In this document: one piece after another, positions 6,204 through 8,856 of the stretch
Position numbering within the stretch: position 1 is the first letter of the stretch
Layout: every line of letters begins with the position of its first letter
Source: Aquificota bacterium
Lineage (GTDB): Bacteria; Thermosulfidibacterota; Thermosulfidibacteria; Thermosulfidibacterales; Thermosulfidibacteraceae
DNA: 8,856 nt
Assembly (NCBI GenBank): GCA_015494645.1
Contig: WGAU01000156.1
Coordinates: 1 to 8,856, forward strand
Reading direction: 5' to 3'
Position numbers and translations under genes: made by a program
The notes under the pieces: generated by a model
Seen by the model: the letters and a program-made list of their open reading frames with translations, nothing else
What the model was told of the DNA's origin: nothing
Databases searched by the model: none

Positions 6204-7003
6204 GAATTATCTTTCTCGGCTGCTCTGGAGGCAGAAGAATAACCTTTACCCAAAAGAGGGCATCCGGTGGTTTTCTAATAGAGTCGGAAAACACAAAGGT
6301 ACATGTGGACCCAGGTCCCGGGGCCTTCATAAGGCTCATACAGGTAGGAGTAGATCCTGCTTCTATTGACGGGATCGTGCTGAGTCATCGCCACCTTGAT
6401 CACAGCGCCGACGTCAACACTCTCATTGAAGCAAGGACCATGGGGGGATGGAATCCTGGCGGGGTGGTTGTAGCTCCTGAAGATGCCATAAACGGCGACG
6501 ATCCAGTCATCTTTAGATACCACAGAAGGCAGCTTGAAAGGATTGAGGTGCTTAAAGAAGGAAGTTGCCATGTTATTGGTTCGGTAACGGTAAAAGGTGC
6601 TCTCAAGCACACTCACCATGGAGTAGAAACCTACGGTCTGCTGGTGGAGACTTCAGGGGTGAGAGTGGGCTATGTCACCGATGCCAAGTATCAAAAGGGC
6701 ATGGGAGAAGCCTACAAAGGATGTAACGTGCTGATCATAAACACCACTTTTAAAAATCCCAGAAATCTGGATCATTTGTCCCTTCACGATGCCGTGGAGA
6801 TACTAAAGGAGGCTGAGCCTGAATTGGGAGTCATAACTCACTTTGGGGCAGAAGTGGTCTTCTGGGGATTGGATAGAGCTGCAAAATGGGTTCAGAAACA
6901 ATCGGGTATTCCCGTGTTAGCGGCAAGGGAATTTCGCTTTCTGGATCTTTCCACCCTTTTTATGGAAAAGTTGAAGCTGAAAAATCCCATAGGAATTCAA
7001 TAA
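6200..7003 (+). CDS. Metallo-beta-lactamase-fold metal-dependent hydrolase, function unknown
   Basis: This 267-residue protein is a compact single-domain MBL-fold enzyme. It opens with the beta strand 'MRIIFLGCSGG' and 'VHVDPGPG' (34-41), then the metal motif HXHXDH as His63, His65, Asp67, His68 in 'LSHRHLDHSAD'. Further likely ligands are His139 or His140 in 'KHTHHGVETYG', bridging Asp161 in 'GYVTDA' and His214 in 'ITHFG', so a full dinuclear zinc site is predicted. 'DHLSLHDAVEIL' (191-202) is a typical late motif of this superfamily branch. No KH/beta-CASP region or RNase Z exosite is visible, so it is more like general phosphodiesterase/hydrolase members (PhnP- or UlaG-like branches) than an RNA nuclease. 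No signal peptide; cytoplasmic. ATG at 6200 overlaps the dxs stop (ATGA), suggesting coupled translation. Substrate unknown; any link to isoprenoid phosphates is only positional. Confidence 0.9.
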   Translation: MRIIFLGCSGGRRITFTQKRASGGFLIESENTKVHVDPGPGAFIRLIQVGVDPASIDGIVLSHRHLDHSADVNTLIEARTMGGWNPGGVVVAPEDAINGDDPVIFRYHRRQLERIEVLKEGSCHVIGSVTVKGALKHTHHGVETYGLLVETSGVRVGYVTDAKYQKGMGEAYKGCNVLIINTTFKNPRNLDHLSLHDAVEILKEAEPELGVITHFGAEVVFWGLDRAAKWVQKQSGIPVLAAREFRFLDLSTLFMEKLKLKNPIGIQ

Positions 7004-7019
7004 CTTTGGAGGATAGATC

Positions 7020-8660
7020 ATGAGGAAGTTTTTTATAGGGATTTTGATTTTGGTAGGGCTGCTCGTGGTAGGGGCAAACATTGCTGTGAAACTATACTTT
7101 ACCAAGGAAAGGATAGAAAAGCTCGTCATTCCTCCTGCAGAGAAAGCCTTGGGTAGGAAGGTGGGCTTTTCTGATGTCAGTGTTAGCATCTTCTCAGGGG
7201 TGGACATAAAGGGATTTTTCATAAAGGAAGAAGATGAGGAAACAGATTTTGTTAGAGTTAAAGATTTTGTTCTAAAGTACAGGTTGCTTCCTTTGCTCCA
7301 AAAGAGATTTGTTGTGAAGAAAGTGGAAATTGTGGAACCATACATAAGGATAGTCAGAGAAAAGGGCGGTTCCTTTAACTACGAGAGCATGGATCTTCTG
7401 AAATCCACTGAGCCTAAGAAGGAAAAGAGCAGTCCAAAGGAGAAGAGCTTACCTGTCTCCTTGCTTGTGGAAAGCGTGGTGGTGAGGGGAGCCAAAGTAA
7501 GCTTTGAGGATAAAAAGGGGGAGCTTCCTGAGGTAATGGCCACCTCCAATGCGGCCTTAAGGTTGGACTTCCAGAAAGGAAATTTTTCACTGTTAGGCAA
7601 GACCGAGACCATTGCCAAGATGCAAAGGGACAAAACTGTAGCAACATTGAAGATAGACACATCTATGAAGGGCGTCGATATTTCCTACAAACTCGAGGGA
7701 AAGCTTGGCAAAAGCGATGTGGCCCTGTTTGGTACAGTACAGAATTACTTAAATAAGCCAAAGGTTGTTTTGAACCTGTACAGCAAGCTTTTAGATGTGA
7801 AAGAAGCTGTTCAAGAAGCAAGGGCACTGTATACTCCAAAAAAGGATGCGGAAAGAGAGGCTTCCTCCAAATCTTCTTCACAACAAACCACAACGGCTTT
7901 GCCCATCCCTTTGTGGCTGGATGTTAAAGGCGCTGTGAACTTGGAAAAGGTGAAGTACTCAAAGGCGGCGGTGGAAGGTTTAAAGCTCAAGTATTCCCTT
8001 TCAAAGGGCATCCTGCGCGTTGAAGATGGGCAATTCAAGACCTTGGAAGGTGGTGTAGCTTTTGCACTAACATCCGATTTAAATAAAGTCCCCATCCAGT
8101 ACGAAGGTTTTGTAAATGCCACTAATCTTCTTTTGGGTGCCATCCCTTATCTTGAAGGCTCGTTAAGCACCTCATTTGTCTTCAACGGCAGAGGAACTGA
8201 AGCGGAGGAGGTCAAGAGAAACTTAAACGCCAAAGGCAAGTTTTCCGTGAGGAACCTTGCTGTGAAAAAGGCGCCAGTTACTGTGGCTCTATCAAGGATA
8301 CTTGGGGTTGGAGATTTGCAGGAGCTGAAGTTTGAGGAAGCTGAAGGAGAATTCACCGTAAAGCAAGGAAGGGTTTTTCTTGATTCCGTGTTTTCTGGAA
8401 AGGATCTTCAAGCAGAAGTAAAAGGCACAGTTGGTCTTGATGGCTCCTTGAACTTGCCTGTAAGGCTTATTCTCTCTACCAGCTTCTCCCAGAAGCTTTT
8501 GAAAAGACTTCCTCAAGCTTCTCTCCTTCGTACCGAAAGAGGAACCCTCGTAATACCCGTCAAACTAAAAGGCACCCTATCCCATCCACAGCCTGTGCTG
8601 ACACTGGAAAAGAGAACTTTGGAGAAAGGCATCAAAAGATTCTTTCAATTGTTGAAGTAG
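7020..8660 (+). CDS. AsmA-like membrane-anchored envelope protein
   Basis: This 546-residue protein has an N-terminal signal anchor (about residues 4-27, 'FFIGILILVGLLVVGANIAV') followed by a long beta-rich periplasmic part. 'EKALGRKVGFSDVSVSIFSGVDIKGF' (about 41-66) matches the AsmA N-terminal pattern of G-R-x-V followed by 'v.vs.f.g..l.g'. The C-terminal third resembles the AsmA C-terminal domain: 'NAKGKFSVRNLAVKKAP', 'EAEGEFTVKQGRVFLDS', 'GTVGLDGSLNLPVRL' and 'VKLKGTLSHPQPVL'. Two low-complexity hydrophilic linkers (about 128-146, Lys/Ser/Glu; about 272-292, Lys/Ser/Gln/Thr) split it into three modules. AsmA/YhdP/TamB relatives sit in the inner membrane facing the periplasm and are linked to lipid movement to, or assembly of, the outer membrane. 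A specific subfamily cannot be assigned; it is shorter than TamB or YhdP. ATG 7020 has GGAGGA (7008-7013) 6 nt upstream. It is the last gene of the run and its stop abuts the stop of the convergent truD. Confidence 0.85.
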   Translation: MRKFFIGILILVGLLVVGANIAVKLYFTKERIEKLVIPPAEKALGRKVGFSDVSVSIFSGVDIKGFFIKEEDEETDFVRVKDFVLKYRLLPLLQKRFVVKKVEIVEPYIRIVREKGGSFNYESMDLLKSTEPKKEKSSPKEKSLPVSLLVESVVVRGAKVSFEDKKGELPEVMATSNAALRLDFQKGNFSLLGKTETIAKMQRDKTVATLKIDTSMKGVDISYKLEGKLGKSDVALFGTVQNYLNKPKVVLNLYSKLLDVKEAVQEARALYTPKKDAEREASSKSSSQQTTTALPIPLWLDVKGAVNLEKVKYSKAAVEGLKLKYSLSKGILRVEDGQFKTLEGGVAFALTSDLNKVPIQYEGFVNATNLLLGAIPYLEGSLSTSFVFNGRGTEAEEVKRNLNAKGKFSVRNLAVKKAPVTVALSRILGVGDLQELKFEEAEGEFTVKQGRVFLDSVFSGKDLQAEVKGTVGLDGSLNLPVRLILSTSFSQKLLKRLPQASLLRTERGTLVIPVKLKGTLSHPQPVLTLEKRTLEKGIKRFFQLLK

Positions 8661-8856
8661 TTAAATAACCAAGGCCTTCCTTATTAGGATGGTGGCGTAG
8701 CTCCCTGATGGGAGGAAGAACCTAACCGTTAGGCTGTTTCGGTCTTGGTATAGGATTTCAAGGTTTTGAGGAAAAACAATCGCTGAACGGGTTCCTGGGT
8801 TGAAGAACCTAAGGTTGGTTATGTGGGCATCAAGAAGGTTTTCTATGCCTTCATCC
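8661..8856 (-). CDS. truD: tRNA pseudouridine synthase D, C-terminal fragment (5' end outside window)
   Basis: Reading the reverse strand from 8855 down to the TAA formed by 8663-8661 gives 64 codons with no stop. They include 'NLRFFNPGTRSAIVFPQNL' and the ending 'TVRFFLPSGSYATILIRKA'. The pattern 'FFLP-x-GSYAT-x-L-x-R' at the extreme C-terminus is the hallmark of TruD/Pus7 enzymes, preceded by the 'R..x.v.P..l' strand of the same fold. TruD makes pseudouridine at position 13 of tRNA(Glu) in E. coli. The catalytic Asp and the insertion domain lie in the missing N-terminal part. The frame has no start in the window and so is easily missed. It runs convergently to the AsmA-like gene with zero intergenic bases. 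The 11-base word TTAGGTTCTTC (reverse strand) occurs twice, encoding the L/V-R-F-F of both motifs. Confidence 0.87.
   Translation of the reverse strand, partial: DEGIENLLDAHITNLRFFNPGTRSAIVFPQNLEILYQDRNSLTVRFFLPSGSYATILIRKALVI
8664..8685. repeat. Interrupted palindrome at the convergent gene ends
   Basis: AATAA-CC-AAGG/CCTT-CC-TTATT is symmetric except for the two C:C-opposed pairs, and lies in the last codons of truD just after the AsmA-like stop. It has no T tract in either direction and no real loop at its centre, so it is a poor intrinsic terminator. It is the only symmetric element near the two gene ends. Confidence 0.3.

Noticed and set aside
1..8856. Mobile elements, CRISPR arrays, toxin-antitoxin or defence genes, tRNA/rRNA genes and riboswitches.
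   Set aside because: Coding sequence fills nearly the whole window, with no terminal repeats, spaced repeats, transposase motifs or noncoding stretch long enough for such elements.

Overview
The window reads as a fragment of a thermophilic bacterial chromosome, most likely of the Aquificaceae (Hydrogenobacter, Thermocrinis or Aquifex relatives). This is inferred from Lys/Glu-rich proteins, heavy use of AGG/AGA for Arg and ATA for Ile, very tight gene packing, and a lone hisIE among unrelated genes, as expected where his genes are scattered. I could not run a search to confirm the taxon. LptF/LptG genes indicate a Gram-negative, LPS-bearing envelope.

Layout: nine genes run in one direction (+) with almost no intergenic DNA. 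They are: the 3' part of an LptF-type permease gene (1-656), an LptG-type permease (631-1692), an uncharacterised radical SAM protein (1689-2564), hisIE (2580-3230), xseB (3227-3433), ispA (3433-4341), dxs (4290-6203), a metallo-beta-lactamase-fold hydrolase (6200-7003) and an AsmA-like membrane-anchored protein (7020-8660). The last 196 bases hold a gene on the opposite strand that is cut by the window edge: the C-terminal 64 codons of truD (tRNA pseudouridine synthase D). Its stop codon directly abuts the stop codon of the AsmA-like gene, with no base between them.

How the genes work together: LptF and LptG form the membrane part of the LptB2FG transporter, which extracts LPS from the inner membrane. 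Dxs makes DXP, the entry point of the MEP isoprenoid pathway. IspA builds C15/C20 prenyl diphosphates, which feed the undecaprenyl carrier used for envelope glycans and the quinones. AsmA-like proteins are envelope proteins, several of them linked to lipid traffic. The dominant theme is therefore envelope lipid supply and export. HisIE, XseB and TruD are housekeeping. xseB-ispA-dxs is a gene order shared with proteobacteria such as E. coli.

The overlaps (26, 4, 4, 1, 52 and 4 nt) and the two short gaps (15 and 16 nt, each carrying a good Shine-Dalgarno) indicate a single transcript with translational coupling. I see no internal promoter, intrinsic terminator, RNA gene, mobile element, CRISPR or phage-like sequence, and no stretch above 20 bases without a gene. 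I do not see a clear new system. The least explained parts are the radical SAM protein with CX4CX2C spacing, the MBL-fold protein coupled to dxs, the unusual dxs start, and the zero-spacing convergent gene ends.
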